Assembly: GCA_934047225.1 (NCBI GenBank)
Contig: OW203992.1
Span: 6,065,501 to 6,129,500, forward strand
DNA: 64,000 nucleotides
Origin: Ypsolopha sequella
Taxonomy: Eukaryota; Arthropoda; Insecta; Lepidoptera; Ypsolophidae
Direction of reading: 5' to 3'
Both the position numbers and the translations under genes were made by a program. Under the pieces are notes generated by a model that saw only the letters and a list, made by a program, of their open reading frames with translations, ran no database searches and was not told the DNA's origin. Below are positions 55,501 to 64,000 of this stretch, in pieces; within the stretch, counting starts at the first letter, position 1; the number at the start of each line of letters is the position of its first letter.

Positions 55501-55787
55501 CGTGATATGGAATCAGTGTGCGTCGCGTCGGTCCAGCGGGCACGAGGTCGGCCTACGCTACGCTTTGCTGTACGTGATCTCCGTTCCAACGCCTTTCGGC
55601 CCTAACGGCCATGATGTCGGCGACAAATATGGCCAGCCCACTGCCACTTCAACTTACTAGTTCGGCACGCTATGCCGGTCACTTTCAATCTCTGACGGAT
55701 ATCCTCGTATCGAATTATATCCATCAGAGATAGCCCAAGCATAGCCCGTTCCATAGCCCGTTCAGCGACTTTAAATCGGTGGATCAA
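55501..55787 (-). pseudogene. LINE C-terminal fragment (endonuclease-reverse transcriptase type)
   Basis: On the minus strand IHRFKVAERAMERAMLGLSL, IRQRLKVTGIACRTSKLKWQ and WAGHICRRHHGR form the conserved tail region of the RTE-like LINE polyproteins common in insects. After one frame change, KRSVGRPRARWTD, the next conserved box, follows. 5' truncated and frameshifted. Relative to the GHVERV fragment at 47.5 kb it comes from a different LINE family. Confidence 0.8.
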
Positions 55788-55857
55788 GCCCTTGGTTAAT
55801 TTGGTTGAATACTTTAGCCTTTAATACTTTAGCATTGGGGTAATGTAGCCAATTCTG

Positions 55858-55997
55858 AAGGCTTTAATTTTAGTTTTAGTGCTGTCAAAACTAAAATTTT
55901 TCCAAATTAATTTAGCTTCTGTTCCTAACATTTAAAGACTATTTTGTAATCAAGAAAATTAAGTTTTGACAGCACTAAAACTAAAATTAAAGCCTTC
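55858..55997. mobile_element. Inverted-repeat MITE, AAGGCTTTA family, copy 2
   Basis: GAAGGCTTTAATTTTAGTTTTAGTGCTGTCAAAACT is exactly or almost exactly mirrored at the right end. Arms are about 36 bp. Related to 49107-49257. Confidence 0.8.
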
Positions 55998-56676
55998 AAA
56001 ATCGGCTTTAATAGCGACGTAAATATGTGACGTATTTATTTGGTTAAAGAAAAGTAAACAGTCGAGTATAGGCCAGACTGCACGTGCACTCCACCAAATT
56101 TATGTAATTGTTCTAAATATAATTCCGACCGAAATTAGTTAACATTCTACCAACTATCGAAAACCGAAATCCAGACAAACTTTCAAACATTAAATTGATT
56201 AATTAATACTAGTAGAATTATATGATTTATAGGGATTTGAAATGTTTTATAATTCGATTATCATTGTAAGCCGTTGGTATAACGCTAATAAATGTTTTCT
56301 ACACTATGTTTCAAAGTATTTTTTATGCAGGACAAGGGGTTATATCTGTTGTTGCCTTTTCTTATAGCAAATCTTGGAAAAAAATTCTATTTGGAGATAC
56401 AGAAACAAACATCCGTTAGGTCGTTAGGTATACTTTTAGGTTAGTAGTGTATAGGTATGTTGACTATTATATTTATTATAGTTACATACATATTTGTATC
56501 ACTCTTTATGCACTCATTTTAAATTTCAATAAGCCAATGTATAATGTTTCTTCATCTCTGTCATTTATGGTTGACTATAAGAAATTTCAGAAAAAAGTCC
56601 TCCTTTGCCCTGTATTTCTCTTTAAATTTCTGTATTTATCTGTGTTTTTGTGTGCAATAAAGTGTTTATTATTATG
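55998..56676. other. No gene; possible LINE-type 3' end
   Basis: About 56420-56676 ends TGTGCAATAAAGTGTTTATTATTATG, like a non-LTR 3' end. An 82-codon hydrophobic open frame in it is unlikely to be real. Confidence 0.35.
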
Positions 56677-57020
56677 CCTATCATCAAAAACATAGATAAA
56701 AACTGAACTTTCAAAATGGTCTTAGTGGGTATTGAACTATTTACGAACTGTGTCGTCACTTCAAGTGCGAACATATCCTTAGACAATCGGAATTCGATAG
56801 TTGTGTCGATTTGTCGTGACGCGGCTTAACTTATTGGACAGAACTAACCTTATTTTATGCGTCCTGTCTTTTTCTTCATTTATCGAAAAGAAAAGGACAG
56901 CACACTTAAATTAAGTTTAGTCCTGTCAAATAAGTTAAAATGTGCTTCACCGAATCGATACCGTATGTTATAGATTATAGGCACCCACCCAGTTCAGTTT
57001 GCAACTAGACATACATAATA
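56677..57020 (+). repeat. Two-copy repeat of 2.46 kb, copy 2 with an extra hairpin
   Basis: Same outer sequence as 2456-2660. Between GATAGT and TTATAGATTATAGGCACCC it carries about 170 extra bases with their own inverted arms (TTAACTTATTGGACAGAACT mirrored by AGTCCTGTCAAATAAGTTAA; TGTGTCGAT against ATCGATA), a nested MITE. Confidence 0.65.
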
Positions 57021-58104
57021 GGCCCTCTGGTTATGAAAGGAGGTCCTCTGTAGCTCTTCTGACCTCGAAGTACATAAACAATCAAAGATACTAAAGATAA
57101 AATGTTTTGCTAAAGAATAACAACATTTCTATTTAGCTTTTATCATCACCAATCGAAACGTGATAGCCAGGCTGTAAATCATGTTGAAAAAAGTTACCAA
57201 AAAAGAAAAAACCCAACTATGATGTACTGAAAACGGATTGATTTTTTTTTATCTCATACTGGTTGTTACCAGGCCCTCGACATTTAGCACAGTGATTAGT
57301 ATTCCGTAATTGAGATTTTTGTTGAATACCTTCTTATTTTCTGCTTTTGCACATTTAAATTTTTAAAGATTCATTATTTTGATTGTGCCTCGTCTCGCCT
57401 TTTATTAAGATACCTATCGACATGAGCTTCAAAAAAAAATTATGCTCGCCAACATTTTGAATCAGTCTTACAACCAGCAGTCAAAAATTATACCCACCAA
57501 ACCACAATTGTCAAGATGGGCCCAGCCGCTTAAGCCAACGCCATCTAGCCTCTTACTTACAGGCGCTTGATACATGATCCTCAGTTTTGCCGTAGTCGGT
57601 TAAATAAAAAGCTCTTGTTTTTCTGCCCTCAACTGGTATATTTCATTTCATGCTGTTTTCGTGACCCTCCTCGTTGTAGCAAACAAAGGATATAACCGTT
57701 ATTTGTTTGTTGGTTATTTACTGTGTTAGTTACAATACTAACTCAACTTACTGCTCAGTAACATAGCCAAATATTTGTCCACTTGTTTTGTCTGAATACA
57801 GGATAAGTAACAAAAAAAAACTTAGGTCATTTAAAAAGCCGATGCAATTTAAAAAGACATCCACAAACATAAAGCAATAAAAATCATAACCAATCAAAGA
57901 GAAATAAGAAACACAATTCGTCACAAGATACAAACTAATAAAACATGATTAACTCATCAAATTAAGAACAGTCATAAAATTTCAATGATTTATTACCTAC
58001 GGAACCGTAACAGCTGTAAAGAACAGTGACGGTCTCTTCTAGCATGAGAAATTACATGACGAAGCTATGACGAAACTTTTTTGTCCCTAGAAAAATTATG
58101 TTAC
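57021..58104. other. No gene recognised
   Basis: Unassigned AT-rich DNA. Confidence 0.3.
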
Positions 58105-58260
58105 ATTAGCTTTTGCCCGCGGCTTCGCCCGCGATGATTTTGTATTTTCCCAGGATAAAAAGTAGCCTATTACCCTATAAACTAATCACGTCGTCCGTTG
58201 CTCCGTTGCTGCGTAAAAGAAAGACAAACCAACAAACACACTGCATTTATAATAGGGGTA
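58105..58260. repeat. GCCCGCGGCTTCGCCCGCG...AATAGGGGTA repeat, uninterrupted
   Basis: Short complete copy with TTAGCTTTTGCCCGCGGC, AGGATAAAAAGTAGCCTATTACCCT, GTCCGTTGCTCCGTTGCTGCGT and CATTTATAATAGGGGTA. It defines the boundaries of the split copy at 16.5-17.0 kb. Confidence 0.7.
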
Positions 58261-59005
58261 TAGACAGACTGACTTAAATCGCATCAAAGACCTTGAGTTG
58301 TTCTGCAAAGTTTTTATTCCTTATCGACACTCCGACCAAATTTAGTTATATTATTTATGTATACTTATATATTTCATTTATATCGCATCATATTAGTTTA
58401 AGTAATACTTATTACATATTTTATTAATATTTTAGAAATGTAGTTTTATAGTTTCATGGTATATATATATATATATAGCTATTACTGTTATTATTTATTT
58501 ATTTAGTGCCCACTGCACAGCGCCGCTCTGCACCTGGTACGCTCATGAGTCACCAGCAGGCACTGACTGAAAATCAGCGCTGAGGGATTACACCTTCAGC
58601 ACATCGCTGAGTCAGTTGCCTTTTTCAGCAACAGCCTACCGTATAGTTCTAATGTAATTTTAATTAAAATAGATGTAAGTAGAAATATTGTATGTGTTGT
58701 ATTGTAAGGGTGGCTGTTGCCGAAATAAATGTGTTTCTTTCTTCTTTCTTTCTTTCTTCAGATGCAGCAATGCAAAATTGAAAACATCAAAAAGAATTTA
58801 ATTACAAAATTTAAACTATTCGACTACGTCATCTCCTCAGTCTTCGTCACGAAAAAAACTATTGCACAAATGCATGTCCGTTGTTATCATTGGCCCTATC
58901 GAAATAGGATAACCTATGGCCTATGACCTAATAAACTTCCTCATTGACTATTTAATGTGCATCTAATTACTTACGGACATAACAGTGTTAAATTTGTTTA
59001 TTTGT
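58261..59005. other. Repeat DNA: (TA)n, LINE-like 3' end with (TTTC)n
   Basis: (TA)n lies near 58461-58478. About 58495-58740 (CCCACTGCACAGCGCCGCTC... GGCTGTTGCCGAAATAAATG) ends in (TTTC)n at 58736-58757 and looks like a non-LTR 3' end. No gene. Confidence 0.45.
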
Positions 59006-59222
59006 TACTCTGTGGCCGAGTGGAAAAGCGCTCGGTTGCTAACCCAGAGGTGGTGGGTTCAATCCATACATTGCACATTAAGGGCCAACGACCTTGAGTC
59101 AATCTGTGTCGGTACAAATATCGACAGAGACTATATTGAAATAAAGTTCATATCGGCGCGCACTGCGGCGCTAGGTCAAAATAGGAGAAAATAATACTTT
59201 TCACATGGAAGCGATGAACAGA
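59006..59222 (+). mobile_element. tRNA-headed SINE
   Basis: The head TGGCCGAGTGGAAAAGCGCTC (A box) and GTGGTGGGTTCAATCCATAC (B box, GGTTCAATCC) is spaced as in a tRNA. The body follows: CTGTGTCGGTACAAATATCGACAG, GCGCGCACTGCGGCGC, AAAATAGGAGAAAATAATAC, TTTTCACATGG. Bodies alone recur at 12.4, 15.7, 28.5, 49.0, 49.7 and 59.5 kb. There is no proper acceptor stem, so it is not a working tRNA. Confidence 0.75.
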
Positions 59223-59411
59223 AAAATAAATTCCATAAACAATTTTCCTTATATTTTAGTGGTTTCAAAGAAATAACCAATTTTACTTAATTTTAGTCTA
59301 AAAACAGCTTGACTTTGAACAATATTTTCAACAATAATAAAATTAAGTTGTTCTTTATAGTTTAACTAACAATACTTATACATCTTTTTCATGATTGTTA
59401 AACATATTGTT
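59223..59411. other. Spacer between SINE copies
   Basis: AT-rich; no features. Confidence 0.3.
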
Positions 59412-59592
59412 TAAGGCGATTAGTGTCGCCAAATTAGAAGCTCGATGTGTGTCGGTATTAATATCGACAGAAACGACATTGAAATAACATTCATAACAGC
59501 GCGCATTGCATAGTGGCTGTTACGACGCTCGGTGCGTCCTTGATAGGACAAAATAGGAGAAAGTAATACTTTTCCCATGGACGTGATTGTTT
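59412..59592 (+). mobile_element. SINE body, second copy
   Basis: TGTGTGTCGGTATTAATATCGACAG, GCGCGCATTGCATAGTGGCTG, AAAATAGGAGAAAGTAATAC and CCCATGGACGTGATTG. Lacks a clear tRNA head. A 129-codon antisense open frame across it is not recognised. Confidence 0.6.
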
Positions 59593-60134
59593 GATTGAAT
59601 AATCCTATGTCATAAACGCATTTTCGATACAATAGTTTACACCCTCTTTTTGAAAATATCTTTTTTACCTTTACACCCAATGACATGTTTCTATCGTCAG
59701 GATTTTCCAAAGTTTTGAGTGTAAATTCTTTAAAAAAACCTAACTTCTCGCCTATAGAAAGTCCATTATTTCCGCGCCGGGTCCTTAAAGATACTATGCC
59801 AAAATGCACTGACGGTCCAAAGAATCAAACGACAAAATGTGCAACCGTCAACGACATCATTTGCAAATTTTAATGCCATGAATGTATCTGCGATGAAATG
59901 CTCCAGCGTCAGAATGTGCATTTTACATAAAGAGCAAATGTTGGAATGATCACTACTTAAATATCTTAATTAAAAATAGTACACTTTGTATACATTGCTT
60001 TTATTTAGGAGTTGTTTTTTGGGTGTTATTTCGTGAGATTTTGTAACAAAACCGATGAATAGAGCCTTTTATCACTAAAATGCATGAAACAAACTAACCC
60101 ACATCATACAAAAGCCGCCGCCAATCACAATAAG
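59593..60134. other. No gene recognised
   Basis: Unassigned DNA. Confidence 0.3.
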
Positions 60135-60508
60135 TTTTTCAATGCAAGTGCACGTAAAGGCCCACCTTTATGCATCAAAACCGAACAGAAAGTCAATTAC
60201 TTTGCCCTGGGGCTTTATTATTATTGTTTTTTTTTTTCACCTGCAGCCTTTCCTGTTTATCATAAATGTTATACTTTTTTCCACTGTTTAACGGCTATGG
60301 ATACAGTCCTTTTGAGACAATCATAATTTAAAGTTCACAAGATTATATTTGTTTTATTTCCTCACACTATGCATTGAAAAACGTACTATGATACACGGGC
60401 GTAAGAGCAATAAATTACTTGGTTACGTTTAAAACACTCGCTACGCTCGTGTTTTAAATCGTCCTCGTGATTTGTTCCTTTTCGCCCTTGTAGCATAAAC
60501 TACTATTA
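60135..60508 (+). repeat. Foldback/HINE-like repeat family, copy G
   Basis: Slightly shortened copy, missing the TTGGTTGGCTAACC part, from TTTTTCAATGCAAGTGC to GCATAAACTACTATT. Confidence 0.8.
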
Positions 60509-60954
60509 AAATAACCCCAGGACCGAGTTCATGATCATTATACAATTATCCATTATAATGTAATCAGTTATAACAAAGAGCCACAGTAATCCCTCGGGAA
60601 TTGACTCTCTGAATTGACTATCTCTGGGGAACTATTCTTAGATTCAACTCCATGAATATTCTACTAGTTATAACTTAACTTGTTATTTACTACTACAATA
60701 CCAGTATCTTAAGGGTCGGAGTTCGGAAATCGGGCAAAAACAGGGTTCAGCGTTATCACTTTAGATGATAGTAAATATTAAAAATTCTAATCAAAATAAA
60801 TACCACTGTATACTCTTTAAAATGAAGAATAAGATAATTAAAAACAATTGCTGTAAATTTTCATAGAGACTTCAGAAGAAAATCGTGAGTTTCAAGAAAA
60901 GATCCCCAAAAGCCTTGCCGCATTATCACTATTGTGATTTAATTATAGAGATAA
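60509..60954. other. No gene recognised
   Basis: Unassigned DNA. Confidence 0.3.
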
Positions 60955-61206
60955 CCAACGGGACCCTATTACTAAGACTCCGCTGTCCATCTGTCACCAG
61001 GCTGTATCTCATGAACCGTGAAAGTTACACAGTTGAAATTTTCACAGATGATGTATTGCCGCTATAACAACAAATACTAAAAAACAGAATAAAATAAATA
61101 TTTAAGGGGGCTCCCATACAACAAACGTGATTTTTTTGCCGTTTTTATAGATAATAATGGTACGGAACCCTTCGTGCGTGCGTCAGACTCGCACATGGCC
61201 GGTTTT
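60955..61206 (+). repeat. AGGGTTCC-family element lacking its left end
   Basis: Matches 39224-39538 from ACGGGACCCTATTACTAAGACTCC through GGCTGTATCTCATGAACCGTG to CTCGCACATGGCCGG. The AGGGTTCCGTA start is absent. Confidence 0.7.
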
Positions 61207-61464
61207 CTTCGTTATACTGCAGCTAACGCTGAGTACTTGGCCCATTTGACTGCTGTGACAAGCTGTCTAGCTTTCACATAATTTAAAATGTTGTATATAA
61301 GTAGTTGAGATTGCATTTTGTATGTTGTATAAAATAATTTATTTAATTAAAATTGTATTTTATAATTAATTTATTTAATATAATTAATAATTGTATTTAA
61401 TAAATAAATTGATATTTTATTTTTGTTCTAATACCTTGTAATTTATGTAACAGTCACATTTTAA
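61207..61464. other. No gene recognised
   Basis: Very AT-rich unassigned DNA. Confidence 0.3.
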
Positions 61465-61842
61465 GAGCGGTTTTACAGCTGGATTGTGAAAAAACCCGCC
61501 TTTTTCTAATTAATCGAAAAAGAACACTGAAATTCAAAATTCACTCAATAGTTATTCAACAAAACCTTATTACCTATGTATTGTGTATGTTGCCATCGCA
61601 AAGATTCCATTGGTTTCTGTAAACAAGAATTTCAAAAACACTGAATTTAAACAATTTTTACTGAACTTTAACATTTTTTAAATTCAGAATTTTGTAATTC
61701 TAATTTACAGAAACAAATAGAATCTTTGCAATGGCAACATACACAATAAATAACTATTGTGTGAATTTTGAATTTAAATGTTCTATTTCGATTTATTAGA
61801 AAAAGGCGGGTTTTTTCACAATCCGGCTGCGAAACCGCTCTT
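61465..61842. mobile_element. TTAA-flanked MITE, copy 2 (best preserved)
   Basis: TTAA-GAGCGGTTTTACAGCTGGATTG...CAATCCGGCTGCGAAACCGCTC-TTAA. The inverted arms continue through GAAAAAACCCGCCTTTTTC and beyond GAACACTGAAATTCAAAATTC, plus inner arms CAATGGCAACATACACAATA. A piggyBac-type target. Non-coding; the antisense open frame at 61668-61922 only crosses its edge. Confidence 0.85.
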
Positions 61843-62610
61843 AAGAGCAGCCTGTACGCGCAACTGAACTCATCGCTGTTCTTTGTGGCATAAATGTTCA
61901 TGCTGATTTTATAGCTATACATTTTAACGTGTTCGATGATTGGTTATATTTACTTTTAAAGACTACATTATAAAAACATATTACATTATAAATAATATAT
62001 ACGTATTTAATTTAAATTACAATATATAATTATACTATAAAAAACTTTTATTTTTACTCATGTAGGTATGGTAGATATTTCTAATCTCAAAAATATTTCT
62101 AATTTTGCCTGTGTTGTATTATCTTAATAATATAGTGTAAGGGGGTCCTGTAAAGAATAGTTACTAACCCCATTTTTATTTATATTATCGAATCGCAATA
62201 AATTATAATTGTATGGTAGTATTTTTTTAGCTTTAGAGTTGATGATATATTTACTTTATTTATGTGAAAGATTTTCAAAAAGTCTAGAATTAGTTTACAA
62301 ATTTATAATAAAGAGATATTTTCATTACTTAGGTTATTTGTTAAACGTACTTAAATATTTTGTTTATATAAGTTGCTCAATTGGTGTTCAAAAAGCCTGT
62401 GGTCAGGCTCGGGTCAGACAAGACAAATAATGGCGGACGAAGGAACGCGGGAAACAATTGTGTAATAAATTGAATTTTATTGTCATCGTAGTGATTTTTG
62501 ATTCCATCTAACCTTCCCCAATAATAGATATGTGCAATATGTGCATAGTTTTATATAATAAACCTATCAAGACTAAGTGAGTGCAGTTTTTGCCACAAGG
62601 CTTTGCCTGG
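61843..62610. other. No gene recognised
   Basis: AT-rich DNA. The open frame at 62209-62430 has no recognisable domain. Confidence 0.3.
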
Positions 62611-62866
62611 ACAAGTGTGGGATAAAATGTACATTACGGGACGCTAGTCTGGGCTTTCGTAATTTTTTACAGAAAGTAGATGATATAAAAAGTCTTTCAC
62701 CGAATTCTTTTTTGTAGCAAATGCGTAGTTTTCGAGAAATAAATTATTAAAAGTTGACAATAAAATTTTCGTTTTGACTTACGACCACCACTTTTGACAT
62801 GTCAATTGTCAATACCCCTCCCCCATACAATCCGTCCCGTCATGTACATTTTTACCCAAGTGTGTG
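62611..62866. mobile_element. Inverted-repeat element
   Basis: ACAAGTGTGGGATAAAATGT...ACATTACGGGAC is mirrored by GTCCCGTCATGTACATTTTTACCCAAGTGTGTG. About 256 bp, a MITE-like non-coding body. Confidence 0.65.
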
Positions 62867-63315
62867 TCCCGCCGTCCCTCTTTATTTTTGGGCACTCACT
62901 TGCTAAATTTCAGCTCACACGATAGACTCCTAAGCTTCTTTACAGGAGTTTCCGTTTTTTATGGGACCCAAGAAACCATAAAATATCCAACAATGACGAA
63001 TTAAGCAGGCACTGCGTCACTTCCATTACACAACGATTCTTCGAAAATCCTATGACGTCATTAATAAAGTTTAAAACTTTTTTCTCTTTTAAAACTTTCC
63101 TTCTCATCAGGAATACTTCTTCTTCGTTTTCCTTTGTTAAACCATAAAATTGAAAAACGGTCGACATTCCTTTCGTGACAATTTGATAAATTACGTAAAT
63201 TTCTTATCTTTTAAATTAGGTTACGTCACGCAAGGGGGTCACGAAACTTAAAATTGCTTGTCGACACCAATTGCTAACTGTGAAGCAGATATAATAAAGT
63301 GAAGCTTTTACTCAC
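62867..63315. other. Probable intron of the gene at 63.3-63.8 kb
   Basis: Follows a good splice donor (GTGAGT at 63315 on the minus strand). The 75-codon minus-strand open frame at 62940-63167 has no recognised motif and no clear splice acceptor, so it is not called as an exon. Confidence 0.35.
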
Positions 63316-63793
63316 CGATAACTAAGAGGTGCCCTTAAATTGACGGAGGATTCGCGAGCCACTCGCATCCTCCTTTTATCACTTTCCCGCCAACTGGCAT
63401 AACTCCTTGAGAACCCCGCTACCCCGCACCCTTCAGAACTGTTCACCACTTCCACTAAATCCACATCCAAAGTGTCATTCACGAAAAAAGTATTGTTGTC
63501 GCTTTGTGTAGTGTTCAATAATGCTGGCCACTGCGTGTTGTTTTCAAAATTGGAATGGTTCATCGGCTCGTAAAAGCCATTGTGTTTTGGACTAGAATAT
63601 AAATACACTCGGTCGAGTTCGGAATCGTTTTGTATTTGAATGTTGGTGGTGTTCCGAATCGCGCTGATGGTCCGATTGTGGTACAAGTCTTCGGTAGAGG
63701 TGTACCACGCTTCTAGAATGGCGATGTGAGTCTGTAAGTCTCGGCATGTGAGTCGGAACTCGAAGTCGTGGCATTGTTGCTCCTCGACGATTT
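63316..63793 (-). CDS. Internal exon of a putative extracellular glycoprotein (SUEL lectin-like?)
   Basis: A 478-nt open exon bounded by an acceptor (TTCGTTTCAG before 63793) and a donor (CG|GTGAGT after 63316). It is entered after codon position 1 and left after position 2. It encodes about 158 residues. It begins VEEQQCHDFEFRLTCRDLQT, then HIAILEAWYTS, which resembles the start of SUEL/galactose-binding lectin domains ('C....F.L.C....I.I..A.YG'). A low-complexity stretch follows with eight N-glycosylation sequons (NRT, NTT, NHS, NNT, NTT, NNT, NDT, NSS) and then basic SDKRRMRVARES, possibly a protease site. Sequons imply a secreted or membrane protein. Its other exons were not found in the window. 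The lectin call is tentative; the exon itself is well supported by frame, splice sites and composition. Confidence 0.6.
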
Positions 63794-63939
63794 CTGAAAC
63801 GAACGAAATTTAAATTAACATTTTAAACGACAGGAGGCAAATATTAATTTTGCTATAAAGTATCCTTTGTACAAAATACATTAAACACATTAAACAAAAC
63901 GTTTTAAATCCCTACACGACAGTCTTGGATGGAAGACCT
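63794..63939. other. Probable intron upstream of the exon
   Basis: AT-rich DNA preceding the splice acceptor on the minus strand. Confidence 0.4.
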
Positions 63940-64000
63940 GAGGGCTATAAAAAGTTTATAATATAAACTTTTATAATATAAACTTTTTATAGCCCTCAGG
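63940..64000. repeat. About 61-bp inverted repeat at the window edge
   Basis: CCTGAGGGCTATAAAAAGTT...TATAATATAAACTT is mirrored to the last base by ATAAACTTTTTATAGCCCTCAGG. It may be the edge of a MITE or a genuine hairpin. The window ends exactly on the arm, so it may extend further. Confidence 0.7.

Noticed and set aside
59006..59080. Possible tRNA gene
   Set aside because: A and B boxes are present, but no matching acceptor stem and the sequence runs on into a SINE body that recurs elsewhere.
62940..63167. 75-codon minus-strand open frame considered as the next exon of the 63.3-kb gene
   Set aside because: No convincing acceptor in phase, and charged residues with no lectin-like continuation.

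Overview
This is an AT-rich eukaryotic window, almost certainly from a moth or butterfly. The evidence is the mix of interspersed repeats: units running from AGGGTTCCGTA to GCACTTGGCCGG(T)n, units with GCCCGCGGCTTCGCCCGCG / GGGCAAAAGCTAGT ends, retroposons carrying TCCACTGCTGGACATAAGCC with a (GATG)n end, and tRNA-headed SINEs. I see no operons, no bacterial ribosome binding sites, no rRNA and no convincing tRNA gene. Names for repeat families are descriptive and based on recall; nothing was searched.

Only two places look strongly protein coding. (1) 40242-42998 (-) is an uninterrupted 918-codon reverse transcriptase with a C-terminal GIY-YIG nuclease, i.e. an apparently full-length Penelope-like element (PLE). 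Three hammerhead-ribozyme-like motifs lie beyond its stop codon: one about 70 nt downstream (40130-40171, -) and two facing each other in the arms of a ~220-bp inverted repeat (39748-39968). Two eroded motifs of the same type lie far away at about 20.1 kb and 24.5 kb. (2) 63316-63793 (-) looks like one internal exon of a host gene for a secreted or membrane glycoprotein, possibly with a SUEL/galactose-binding-lectin-type start; its other exons were not found.

The rest is intergenic or intronic DNA built from transposon remains. From left to right: 0-8 kb holds a split AGGGTTCC repeat with a foldback element inside it, a hAT-type MITE with a perfect 8-bp duplication and a CR1/L2-like LINE fragment. 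8-20 kb holds a TA-flanked MITE, a 77/78-bp tandem array with dimer order, TTAA and hAT MITEs, and foldback copies at matching sites in opposite orientation. 20-39 kb holds a further TTAA MITE, an 18-bp minisatellite, a long AGGGTTCC element with an internal 280-bp duplication and several hairpin elements. 39-43 kb is the PLE. 44-56 kb holds retroposons, a MITE nested in another MITE, a decayed Crypton-like tyrosine recombinase with a recognisable intron, and two more LINE C-terminal fragments. 56-63 kb holds SINEs, MITEs and repeats before the host exon.

The most interesting material is the PLE with its hammerhead motifs, the evidence for element boundaries (perfect target duplications and a related empty site), and the tyrosine recombinase relic. 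I found no operon-like or immune-type system.
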